From CAZAJT01 sp964485585 (GTDB taxonomy: Bacteria; Patescibacteriota; Microgenomatia; UBA1406; GWC2-37-13), in NCBI GenBank assembly GCA_964485585.1, contig CAZAJT010000005.1, forward strand, positions 1-41,947: 41,947 nucleotides of DNA, in the 5' to 3' direction. Below the pieces are notes generated by a model, which saw only the letters and a list, made by a program, of their open reading frames with translations, was not told the origin of the DNA and ran no database searches. Position numbers and translations under genes: made by a program. How positions within the stretch are numbered: the stretch's first letter is position 1; the number at the start of each line of letters is the position of its first letter. Shown in pieces: positions 9,119 to 16,608 of the stretch.

Positions 9119-10145
9119 AGATCGAAGAATGTTTCTGTATTCCTTTCATAAAACCTTTCATGAAAAGTATACCATAAAGGATATGAGTGAGAAACAATGT
9201 GAGAGGTGATACTATTGCAATAAAAAGATTTTTAGCATTGATGAGTGCGGAGAGAAAAATAAACAACATACCTCCCATATAGATGAGTAACGGTGATACT
9301 GCAATAAGTAATAGGACAATATTCCACCGCAACATAAAAATTAGAGCAATGGTAATGAGTGCGGCAAAGAGATACCATACGAAAAGCGTTGGCATAAGGT
9401 ATGCAAATCTTCGGGAATTCTGATCGCCATGGGCGAAAAATGCTCCGCGATGAAATCCATAGTTGGCATGCTGTTTCAAGTATCCGATTAAATCCTTACG
9501 CCGGTGATGATAAATAATAACATCAGGGTGATACAAAATTTTCTGTTTTTCTCCATATACTAAATCATTGCATAATTTGCTATCTTCTCCTGGCCAGTAA
9601 TCACTGTTAAAGCCACCAAGTTTTTGAAACAGTTTCTTTTGAATAAGAAAATTCATGGATGGATAATCATCTACATAGCGGGCTTTTTTTGGCACAAAAC
9701 GATATTCATATCCCCCACTGCCAAATTTTGTCTTCAACACCTCATCGAAAACTTTTTCCCATTGATTACTTTGAGGAGGTAATACACCCGGCCCGCACAC
9801 TGCAGTAATGTTATTTTTTTTCAGCAAATCCGTCGCAGTTTTTAACCAATGAGGAGTTGGAAACGCGTCATCATCAATAAATGCAACGATTTCGCCTTTC
9901 GCTTCTTTTGTTCCGATGTCCCGTTTCTCGGCAGGGCGAGTTATTTTACCCGTTGGAATAATACGAAGCCACTGATATTGCTTGAGAAGTGTAAGATCAT
10001 AGTGGGTATGTTCGTTAGGAAGTACGATCGCTTCATAATTCTGGTATGTCTGTTTATTGAGTGCGGGAAGATTTTCAAATATGATGTGATAATTAATCTC
10101 CCGGACAGGAATAATGACAGAAACGAGAGGATTTTTTTCTTTCAT
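9111..10145 (-). CDS. GT2 glycosyltransferase with C-terminal transmembrane helices
   Basis: This 344-residue protein opens with LVSVIIPVREINYH, typical of family 2 glycosyltransferases. It carries an acidic FIDDDAFP motif (D91-D93) for the metal-nucleotide complex and a later WPGEDSKLCNDL motif that corresponds to the ED acceptor region. Residues about 245-335 hold three hydrophobic helices, so the enzyme is membrane-anchored with its catalytic domain in the cytoplasm. The sugar and acceptor are unknown. It lies 5 bp downstream of another GT2 gene and overlaps the ferredoxin gene, forming a three-gene unit. Confidence 0.88.
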   Translation of the reverse strand: MKEKNPLVSVIIPVREINYHIIFENLPALNKQTYQNYEAIVLPNEHTHYDLTLLKQYQWLRIIPTGKITRPAEKRDIGTKEAKGEIVAFIDDDAFPTPHWLKTATDLLKKNNITAVCGPGVLPPQSNQWEKVFDEVLKTKFGSGGYEYRFVPKKARYVDDYPSMNFLIQKKLFQKLGGFNSDYWPGEDSKLCNDLVYGEKQKILYHPDVIIYHHRRKDLIGYLKQHANYGFHRGAFFAHGDQNSRRFAYLMPTLFVWYLFAALITIALIFMLRWNIVLLLIAVSPLLIYMGGMLFIFLSALINAKNLFIAIVSPLTLFLTHILYGILFMKGFMKGIQKHSSIYD

Positions 10146-10150
10146 GTAAT

Positions 10151-10948
10151 TTAGGAAAACTTAATGATCTTGAGATCTCTGGGGTAGGTCAACTTCTGGT
10201 GTGAGTTTTTATAATAACCAAGAATATTCTTCCGATAAAAAATAGCAAGCGTATCAAGCAGGATACACAATATCGATTTAAATGTAGCGGCTGAGGTCAG
10301 ATTGGCAAATGTATAGTCGAGCTTTATTGGCGCTTCAAATATACGATCAAAACCGATACTGTCTGCAACGACCAACATCTCAAGATCTCCGGCAAATTTT
10401 TTCTCTACCATGCGAGGGAGTATTTTTTGCAGAACATTTTTTTTGAATACCTTTATTCCTGCCTGAGTGTCTTGGATACGGATACCAAAAAGCAGCTTTA
10501 CCAGTATGTAATATCCCTGACTCAATAATTTGCGCTGCCATGAATATGTTACCCGAGATGCAAGGTGACGTTTTGATCCAACTATAATATCTGCATTGTA
10601 CCACTCCATGTGTTCCAGCAGCATTGAGATGCCGTTTGGGTCTATCTCCATCCCGGAATCCAGAAACATTACATAATCGCCTCGAGCCTCATTCATGCCC
10701 AGTCGGATCGCGAAACTTTTTCCAAGATTTTCTTTGTAAGTAATGCATTTCACTTTCTCCATCTTCGTTTTTTTTATCTTCTCAAGGGACTTATCTACGA
10801 CCCCATCTATTACCGCAATAATTTCATAATCATATCGAATATTATCGAGTACGAGCTTAATCTGTTTAAGATTGTCAACGATAGTCTTTTCTTGCTTGTA
10901 GATAGGAACGATGAGACTAAGGAAATGGGTATCTATTTTGGATTCCAT
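10151..10948 (-). CDS. GT2 glycosyltransferase, polyprenyl-phosphate sugar transferase-like
   Basis: This 265-residue protein has the dolichol/polyprenyl-phosphate mannosyltransferase layout: LSLIVPIYKQEKTIVDNL, a conserved ENLGKSFAIRLGMNEARGD segment and DTQAGIKVFKK, which corresponds to the D.. .GF/GIK motif of that family. The motif expected as DAD reads D97-S-G99, so the second aspartate is missing. Either metal binding uses another residue or activity is altered. The likely role is charging polyprenyl phosphate with a sugar for the GT-C type membrane enzymes encoded nearby. A possible -10 (TAGAAT) lies 12 nt before the ATG. It is first of the GT2-GT2-ferredoxin unit. Confidence 0.85.
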   Translation of the reverse strand: MESKIDTHFLSLIVPIYKQEKTIVDNLKQIKLVLDNIRYDYEIIAVIDGVVDKSLEKIKKTKMEKVKCITYKENLGKSFAIRLGMNEARGDYVMFLDSGMEIDPNGISMLLEHMEWYNADIIVGSKRHLASRVTYSWQRKLLSQGYYILVKLLFGIRIQDTQAGIKVFKKNVLQKILPRMVEKKFAGDLEMLVVADSIGFDRIFEAPIKLDYTFANLTSAATFKSILCILLDTLAIFYRKNILGYYKNSHQKLTYPRDLKIIKFS

Positions 10949-10958
10949 GAGGGAAGTG

Positions 10959-11579
10959 TTATTCTACAACTTCTTCACCCTCATATTCTACACTATCATC
11001 TGAAGAATCGGTAGTTGTTGTGGTGTTTCCTGCCGGTTTTGACTCAGGGCGAACAAAGCTAAAAGTTGATTGTATTGATTCAAAAACCTTTAACCAGAAA
11101 TCTTGCTGTGTATTCAGATTTGCAGTGAGAGTGAATAATACTCCTTGATCGAGCGCCTGTAATTGTAACTTCGTTGGTGAGGTGTTTTGCACCGCATCAA
11201 GTTGACCAAATTTAGTGCGTTTGAGGATGGCTGCCGATGTGGTGGGGATAGCATCGAGCGTTTTATACTTTGAATCAATTACCAATAACGAAATCATTCC
11301 GGCCGCATCTTCTGATCTTAACTCAAGAGAAGAATAAATATCGGTGCCTTTACTATCACCTTTTGATACGGTCACTGTTTCCGGATAGTTAAACTTAAAT
11401 CCTGCGGGATCGATGTATTCTTTCATCTTCACTGAAGCAGGGTTGGTAGTTATGCCAAGGGTTTCACTAGTATCTGAATCGCTAATCGGAGAAATAGATT
11501 TGCTCTTTCTGAACAAAAGGAGCGATGAACTACCCAACACTACTGCTACAAGAATAATAAATAGCACCTTCTTGTTCAT
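10959..11579 (-). CDS. Membrane-anchored extracytoplasmic protein of unknown function
   Basis: I place the start at the ATG at 11579, giving about 206 residues. The open frame continues 11 codons upstream, but the -10 box (11591-11586) would lie inside that extension. The N-terminus MNKKVLFIILVAVVLG is one transmembrane helix or uncleaved signal. The rest is a soluble domain (about 50-180) with a YIDPAGFKFNYPETVTVSKG segment, typical of PsbP/DUF-like exported domains in these bacteria, followed by a Thr/Ser/Glu-rich acidic tail. No catalytic motif is visible. It is divergently transcribed from another small exported protein and shares the promoter region with it. Confidence 0.7.
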   Translation of the reverse strand: MNKKVLFIILVAVVLGSSSLLLFRKSKSISPISDSDTSETLGITTNPASVKMKEYIDPAGFKFNYPETVTVSKGDSKGTDIYSSLELRSEDAAGMISLLVIDSKYKTLDAIPTTSAAILKRTKFGQLDAVQNTSPTKLQLQALDQGVLFTLTANLNTQQDFWLKVFESIQSTFSFVRPESKPAGNTTTTTDSSDDSVEYEGEEVVE

Positions 11580-11585
11580 AATTGT

Positions 11586-11634
11586 AGTATAACATATCAT
11601 TTGGAATTGCAATGGAAATAATATTTGTTACACT
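11586..11634. promoter_or_regulatory. Divergent promoter pair sharing one palindromic -35 hexamer
   Basis: TTGCAA at 11607-11612 is its own reverse complement. To the right it is 16 bp from TACACT (11629-11634). To the left it is 15 bp from TATACT (11591-11586), which is part of the extended form TGTTATACT. Each -10 lies exactly 6 nt from its ATG (11641 and 11579), so both transcripts would be leaderless. Confidence 0.6.
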
Positions 11635-11640
11635 TGAAAT

Positions 11641-12072
11641 ATGAGTCTAAAAGTAACACTGTTCGTATTGTCGTTTTTTCTCTTCATTTTTTCACCTATT
11701 GTTGAAGCGAAGGTTTTGCCCCGCTTTAGTCAGGCTAATACCAATCCAGTACGAAAATCAGCCGGTGCAAAAAGTATCAGCGTATATCCTCGACTTCGTT
11801 CAGATCGCAAGGCATTGCTAGTGACTTTCAGCAATCTTCAGATGGCGAGTGATGTTTCCTACACTCTGATATATCAAACAGATGGAAAAGATGAGGGCGT
11901 GAGCGGTAGTGTAGATGTTGGAAGTGGCAATGTAACCCGCGAGCTTCTCTTTGGCACCTGTTCATCAGGAGTATGTCGATATCATAGTAATATTAAAAAC
12001 ATGCGATTAGAGGTGTCGACTACCCTTACTTCAGGAAAACGATCAGTTAAAAGATTTAGAATTAAAGTATAA
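11641..12072 (+). CDS. Small secreted protein of unknown function
   Basis: This 143-residue protein has a clear signal peptide: hydrophobic core VTLFVLSFFLFIFSPIV with likely cleavage after VEA near residue 24. The mature part is basic and beta-rich, with LLVTFSNLQMASDVSYTLIYQ and a pair of cysteines (GTCSSGVC) that could form a disulfide. The pattern resembles a small Ig/fibronectin-like extracellular domain, but I do not recognise a named family. There is no ribosome binding site; a -10 box is 6 nt before the ATG. Its stop abuts the stop of the convergent flippase gene. Confidence 0.7.
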   Translation: MSLKVTLFVLSFFLFIFSPIVEAKVLPRFSQANTNPVRKSAGAKSISVYPRLRSDRKALLVTFSNLQMASDVSYTLIYQTDGKDEGVSGSVDVGSGNVTRELLFGTCSSGVCRYHSNIKNMRLEVSTTLTSGKRSVKRFRIKV

Positions 12073-13341
12073 TTACGGTGCGTTTGCTTTTCTCTTTATT
12101 GATATAGCAAAAAAGAATAAATAACAGAGCGTAATCACTGCAGAAAACGCTATGTTAAGATTCATGATGTCGAAAATCCTCCGTTGAAAAAACAAAAAAG
12201 CTGTATAGATTGTCATAGCTACGGGAAGTGTAAGACTATAGGCACTTTTTTTAGCAAGAAAGTAATTATTCAGTAAGATTATCGTTGCATAAAAGGTACC
12301 AAAGATACCTGCATAACTCAAAAAAGGTATCACTTCAGCAAACTTATTTCCGAAAAAGAGATGAAGTATTGGTGTGCCAAAATAAAAATATGCAAAATAA
12401 CTCGTTAGTCCAACAAAGGATAATAGAATAAGAGACAAAATCAGCGATTTGATTTGTGAGGCAGTTTTGCCTCCTTTCGCAAAATATACCAGTCCGACTG
12501 CAGTAATTGGACCAACAATGTACAGTATCATTTTTGCAAACAGCGACCACGAACTATAAATTCCAGCTTCTTGAGCAGTAAAAAACTTCTTAATATACAC
12601 GATATCGATATTGCCAAAAAGACTTAAGCCAAAGATTGAAAATGTTGTTATAACAAATTGAGGACTTAAGAAGAGAGTAACCAATCTTTTTTCTATACGA
12701 GGTGGAGATTTTGATTTTTTTACTGCGCTATAGTTGCGGTATAAAAAAAACTTACTTAAAATCCAAATTGTGATGTACGAAAGAAACAAAAAAAGAATAA
12801 TAGTAAAAACTCCGTCTATGCCAATACTGACTACAACCGCCCCAATTAGTTTGAAGAGTACGGCTGAGATTCCCACCAAGGAAAATAAAAGAAATTTACT
12901 TAAACCTTGAAGTTCAGCGGCGTAAAATGAAGCAATAAACGAAAGCAGAATTAATGGAAGAAGACTATAAGCGCTAACAATTGACAAGTTGGTAATTGAT
13001 GGTACTATCGGAGTCACAATGAATAAAGCAACTATTATATACCACCATCGTACTGCTTTCTGCCAGAAATAATTTTCAATAGAGTGAGCTAGTGTGTATC
13101 GGTCATTTTCCGCCGATGCAATTTTCTGCACAATGATGGTTGAAAGTATAATAACCGGTATGGAAATAATCGTAATATAAGAAAATAGTGTAGTAATTTC
13201 TCCATAACCTACCGGACCGAGTGCGCGCCCGACTAATATATTAAAAAGATAGTTACAAATATTTATAATGAAAGATGATGATGTCAGAACAACTCCGCCA
13301 CGAAAAAATTCATTGGTCCAGAATAATCGCATAATTCTCAT
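12073..13341 (-). CDS. MOP-superfamily flippase (Wzx/MATE-like)
   Basis: This 422-residue protein has about twelve hydrophobic helices across its whole length. The N-terminus is typical of polysaccharide flippases: a basic amphipathic start, then SSSFIINICNYLFNILVGRALGPVGYGEI, with the G-R-x-L-G-x-x-x-Y/G-E signature given here at 37-48. It would move lipid-linked sugars across the membrane, supplying substrate to the GT-C-like enzymes encoded in this window. A TATACT box 6 nt upstream of the ATG suggests a leaderless mRNA. It is convergent with the small secreted protein gene. Confidence 0.85.
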   Translation of the reverse strand: MRIMRLFWTNEFFRGGVVLTSSSFIINICNYLFNILVGRALGPVGYGEITTLFSYITIISIPVIILSTIIVQKIASAENDRYTLAHSIENYFWQKAVRWWYIIVALFIVTPIVPSITNLSIVSAYSLLPLILLSFIASFYAAELQGLSKFLLFSLVGISAVLFKLIGAVVVSIGIDGVFTIILFLFLSYITIWILSKFFLYRNYSAVKKSKSPPRIEKRLVTLFLSPQFVITTFSIFGLSLFGNIDIVYIKKFFTAQEAGIYSSWSLFAKMILYIVGPITAVGLVYFAKGGKTASQIKSLILSLILLSFVGLTSYFAYFYFGTPILHLFFGNKFAEVIPFLSYAGIFGTFYATIILLNNYFLAKKSAYSLTLPVAMTIYTAFLFFQRRIFDIMNLNIAFSAVITLCYLFFFAISIKRKANAP

Positions 13342-13347
13342 GTGTAC

Positions 13348-13400
13348 AGTATACTAGACGACTCTTATCAGTTGCAGAAAATTCTTATACTTGTTACACT
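13348..13400. promoter_or_regulatory. Divergent promoters for the flippase and PfkB-kinase genes
   Basis: Plus strand: TTGCAG (13372-13377), 17 bp, then TACACT (13395-13400), 11 nt before the ATG at 13412. Minus strand: TATACT (13353-13348), 6 nt before the ATG at 13341, without a convincing -35. Both predicted transcripts have leaders of 0-5 nt. Confidence 0.6.
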
Positions 13401-13411
13401 AACGTTTTATT

Positions 13412-14350
13412 ATGGATAACAACAAATTCACAAATGTTTTAGTATTTGGTTCAATTGCATTTGATGAGATTGCCGACTTTTCCGGTAAATTTGTAGATTA
13501 TATTAATCCTGAAAAACTGCATCAAATAAATATTTCTTTCAATCTTAATACTTTGAAGAAAAGTCCGGGAGGAATTGCTACCAATATTTCCTACAACCTA
13601 TCACTGCTCACCGACGTTCCTGTTTCTGTCCTTGGTGCAGTCGGCACTGATGGAAAATCATTTCTTGATTTCTTCCGCCAACACAATATACATATGGAAG
13701 GTGTATTAGTAGATGAATCTCGGTTTACTGCTTCAGGAAGAGGAGTAGCAGACACTATGGATAACCAAATATGGACATATTACTATGGCGCATGTGAGAA
13801 AGCGGCAGAAATAGAACTGAGCATACATATAAACAATGCGTCATTACTCATTATTTCTTCTAATCATAAGAAAGCTATTACAAGCATATTGAAGCAAGCA
13901 GTTCAAGAAAGTATTTCTTATCTATTCGATCCGGCATTTTCTATTCTCGATATTGAAGCTGAGGACTTGCGAGATGGAGTTTTTCATGCTCGATGGGTTG
14001 TGGGAAACGATTATGAGATTGCGCTTATTGAAAAAAGATTATCAACAACTGTTGCTGATATCGCGAAAAAAAACATAGGAGTCATTACAACACTAGGTGC
14101 ACAAGGAGTGAAATATCAGGATAGTAAGCAGGAATTTATCGTTCCCGCTTTTAAAACAGAGGCAAAGGATCCATCCGGTGCTGGAGATGCATGGAGAGGT
14201 GGGTTTGTCAGCGCTCTTCTTGAGGAAAAAACTGTTGAAGATGCATTGCGAATGGGTAATGCAATCGCGAGTTTTGCCGTCGAACAGTATGGCACGACAA
14301 ATCATAAGCCAACGAAACAGGAAGTATTAAAACGAGCAAGAAGCCTATAA
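13412..14350 (+). CDS. PfkB-family kinase, probable adenosine kinase
   Basis: This 312-residue protein is a ribokinase-fold sugar/nucleoside kinase. The N-terminal VLVFGSIAFDEIAD strand, the KSPGGIATNISYNLSLL substrate loop (about 51-68) and the C-terminal PfkB signature DPSGAGDAWRGGF (about 250-262, catalytic Asp in GAGD) are all present. PfkB members differ in substrate. Here the gene lies 4 bp upstream of adenosylhomocysteinase, which releases adenosine, so phosphorylation of adenosine to AMP is the best inference. This pairing would pull the reversible hydrolysis of S-adenosylhomocysteine forward. A ribokinase or fructokinase cannot be excluded. The predicted leader is about 5 nt. Confidence 0.8.
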   Translation: MDNNKFTNVLVFGSIAFDEIADFSGKFVDYINPEKLHQINISFNLNTLKKSPGGIATNISYNLSLLTDVPVSVLGAVGTDGKSFLDFFRQHNIHMEGVLVDESRFTASGRGVADTMDNQIWTYYYGACEKAAEIELSIHINNASLLIISSNHKKAITSILKQAVQESISYLFDPAFSILDIEAEDLRDGVFHARWVVGNDYEIALIEKRLSTTVADIAKKNIGVITTLGAQGVKYQDSKQEFIVPAFKTEAKDPSGAGDAWRGGFVSALLEEKTVEDALRMGNAIASFAVEQYGTTNHKPTKQEVLKRARSL

Positions 14351-14354
14351 ATGT

Positions 14355-15608
14355 ATGAAACATCACATAAAAGATCTGTCTTTGGCGAAAGAGGGGAAGA
14401 AGTTGATTGAGTGGGCGGGGCACGATATGCCAGTGCTCCATTTGATTGCGCAGCGATTTAAGAAAGAAAAACCATTGAAGGGAGTAAGACTTGCCGCATG
14501 TTTGCATATTACTTCTGAAACGGCAAACCTCTCAATCACTCTGAAGGCCGGGGGAGCCGATGTACTTTTATGTGCGTCAAATCCTCTTTCCACCAATGAT
14601 GCGGTTGCCGCTTCGTTGGTATCTGATTATGAAATTCCGGTATTTGCAATAAAAGGAGAGGATAACAAAACATATTATGAACATTTACACGCAGCGCTGA
14701 ATTTCAAGCCGAATCAGACCATGGATGACGGAGCAGATTTAGTTGGTTTGCTCCACACTGATAGGAAAGATTTATTGACAGAAGTTGTCGGATCCACAGA
14801 AGAGACAACAACGGGTGTTATTCGACTGCGCGCGATGGAAAAAGATCGTGCTTTGAAAATTCCTGTTCTGGCAGTTAATGACAACTTAACTAAACACATG
14901 TTTGATAATAGATATGGGACTGGTCAATCTACGATTGATGGCATCTTGAGAGCGACTAACAAATTGCTTGCTGGTTCGACATTTGTTGTTTGTGGATATG
15001 GATGGTGTGGTCGAGGTGTGGCGATGCGGGCTTCGGGAATGGGAGCGCACGTTGTTATCTGCGAAGTTGATCCAATAAAAGCGTTGGAAGCTACTATGGA
15101 TGGTTACATGGTTATGCAGTTAAAAGATGCTATTAAGAAAGCCGACATTGTGCTTTCCGTGACGGGAAACAAACATATTGTCGATGAACATCATCTGCGA
15201 CATATAAAAGACGGCATTGTACTTGCGCAGGCAGGTCACTTTGATGTCGAGATCAATAAAACAGCGCTCAGGAAGATGGCGAAAAAAATCACTAAAATTC
15301 GACCGATGGTAGACGAATATGATCTAGGAAATAAAAAAGTCTACGTGCTCGCTGATGCGCGGTTGGTGAACCTTGCTGCGGCAGACGGTCACCCGGCATC
15401 GGTTATGGACATGAGTTTTGCCGGACAAGCTTTCGCCTCAGAATACCTGTGGAAAAATCGCGACAAACTACAGGCAAAAGTATATTCACTACCTGCAAAA
15501 CTTGATAGGAAAATTGCCGAGTTGAAGTTGAAAACAGAAGGGATAAAGATAGATTATCTCACGCGTGAGCAGAAGAAATATCTTTCTTCTTGGGAAGAAG
15601 GTACGTGA
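14355..15608 (+). CDS. ahcY: Adenosylhomocysteinase
   Basis: This 417-residue enzyme hydrolyses S-adenosylhomocysteine to homocysteine and adenosine, using bound NAD. Signatures seen are the N-terminal EWAGHDMPVL-type segment, ETANL near residue 55, CASNPLSTND, EETTTGVIRL (about 148-157) and the NAD-binding loop GYGWCGRGVAMRASGMGA (about 214-231). The length fits the shorter bacterial and archaeal form, which lacks the insert of some homologues. It sits between the adenosine-kinase-like gene and gpsA, with 1-4 bp gaps, so the three are probably one operon. It removes the inhibitory by-product of SAM-dependent methyltransferases. Confidence 0.95.
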   Translation: MKHHIKDLSLAKEGKKLIEWAGHDMPVLHLIAQRFKKEKPLKGVRLAACLHITSETANLSITLKAGGADVLLCASNPLSTNDAVAASLVSDYEIPVFAIKGEDNKTYYEHLHAALNFKPNQTMDDGADLVGLLHTDRKDLLTEVVGSTEETTTGVIRLRAMEKDRALKIPVLAVNDNLTKHMFDNRYGTGQSTIDGILRATNKLLAGSTFVVCGYGWCGRGVAMRASGMGAHVVICEVDPIKALEATMDGYMVMQLKDAIKKADIVLSVTGNKHIVDEHHLRHIKDGIVLAQAGHFDVEINKTALRKMAKKITKIRPMVDEYDLGNKKVYVLADARLVNLAAADGHPASVMDMSFAGQAFASEYLWKNRDKLQAKVYSLPAKLDRKIAELKLKTEGIKIDYLTREQKKYLSSWEEGT

Positions 15609-15609
15609 T

Positions 15610-16581
15610 ATGAAAAAAGTAAGCGTTATTGGTTTGGGAAACTTCGGTTCTGCGCTTTTGAATCACCTTGACCGAAAAAATAACGGCGCGTATTCACTTC
15701 ATGGTTACAGCAGAAATAAAGAAATGATTCAGAAACTGAAGAAAGAGAGAAGTCGTCGAGTCACCTTCGGATCAGATCTAGAATTAGCGGTGAGTGATGC
15801 GGACTATCTTGTTTTTGCAGTTACTTCAAGTGCTGTGCCTGAGGTAATTCAGCATATGAAGAATTACTTGCAAGAGGGAACAACAATAGTAAATACGGCG
15901 AAAGCTCTTGACTATACTACGGGAAAGCCTCTTTCTGTTATTGCCGCCAGACTATTAAAAGGAATTCATTATAACTATGCGGTACTTGTCGGTGCGACTA
16001 TCGCGCAAGATCTGCTCAAAGGTATCCCGCTTGGTATCAATGTGGCCAGTAAAAATCCATCAATACTGATAGAGTTAACCTCACTCTTTCAGTCAAAAAA
16101 CTTAACCGTACTGCCAACACAGGATCTTATTGGCGCAGAATATGCATCTGCTTTTAAAAATGTTATCGCTATCTTTTCAGGTATGATGCATGGAATAGGA
16201 TATGCACTGGAATCCGAGATTTTTGCGATGACGCAGGCTGCTGCCGAAGTTGAAAATCTCGTTATCTATGAGCTTGGTGGAAAAAGAGAAACTTTCATAT
16301 TGTCAACTCCCTGCTGGGGAAATGATTTATGGATGAGTTGTACCAGCAATACAAGGAATCGTGAGCTTGGTATTCTTTTAGGGCAGGGATTATCGGTAAA
16401 AAATGCGCTCATTCACATGAAAGCACATAATAAAACTGTTGAAGGTGTTTATACTATTCAAGTGCTTAACAAAATTACCGATCTGCGGAAATATCCCTAT
16501 CTCCAATTCGTGTACGATTTTTTTTCCGAGCATGCAACTCTCCATAATATCAAAGAGCTGCTGAAGAATAAAACTACATGA
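15610..16581 (+). CDS. gpsA: NAD(P)H-dependent glycerol-3-phosphate dehydrogenase
   Basis: I choose the ATG at 15610 (323 residues) because the Rossmann start MKKVSVIGLGNFGSALL follows at once and GAAGG lies just before it. An upstream in-frame ATG would add 15 residues inside ahcY. The protein has GLGNFGSAL, AVTSSAVPEV, VLVGATIAQDL and AFKNVIAIFSGM, which match the nucleotide-binding and catalytic-lysine regions of GpsA. It makes sn-glycerol 3-phosphate for phospholipids from dihydroxyacetone phosphate. The catalytic-region cysteine-rich segment STPCWGNDLWMSC is unlike most GpsA proteins (usually a G.GDL..T type motif), so the enzyme is divergent. The start is 1 bp after the ahcY stop. Confidence 0.85.
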   Translation: MKKVSVIGLGNFGSALLNHLDRKNNGAYSLHGYSRNKEMIQKLKKERSRRVTFGSDLELAVSDADYLVFAVTSSAVPEVIQHMKNYLQEGTTIVNTAKALDYTTGKPLSVIAARLLKGIHYNYAVLVGATIAQDLLKGIPLGINVASKNPSILIELTSLFQSKNLTVLPTQDLIGAEYASAFKNVIAIFSGMMHGIGYALESEIFAMTQAAAEVENLVIYELGGKRETFILSTPCWGNDLWMSCTSNTRNRELGILLGQGLSVKNALIHMKAHNKTVEGVYTIQVLNKITDLRKYPYLQFVYDFFSEHATLHNIKELLKNKTT

Positions 16582-16587
16582 TATAAT
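16582..16587 (+). promoter_or_regulatory. Candidate -10 box for lepA
   Basis: TATAAT ends 21 nt before the lepA ATG at 16609, directly after the gpsA stop. There is no good -35 and no ribosome binding site in the U-rich leader. The lepA gene could also be read from the upstream operon. Confidence 0.4.
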
Positions 16588-16608
16588 TTGTTATAGTTTT
16601 TCATTGCT

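Noticed and set aside
11580..11612. Upstream start for the membrane-anchored protein at 10959-11579
   Set aside because: It would place the -10 box inside the coding region and put polar residues ahead of a good N-terminal membrane helix.
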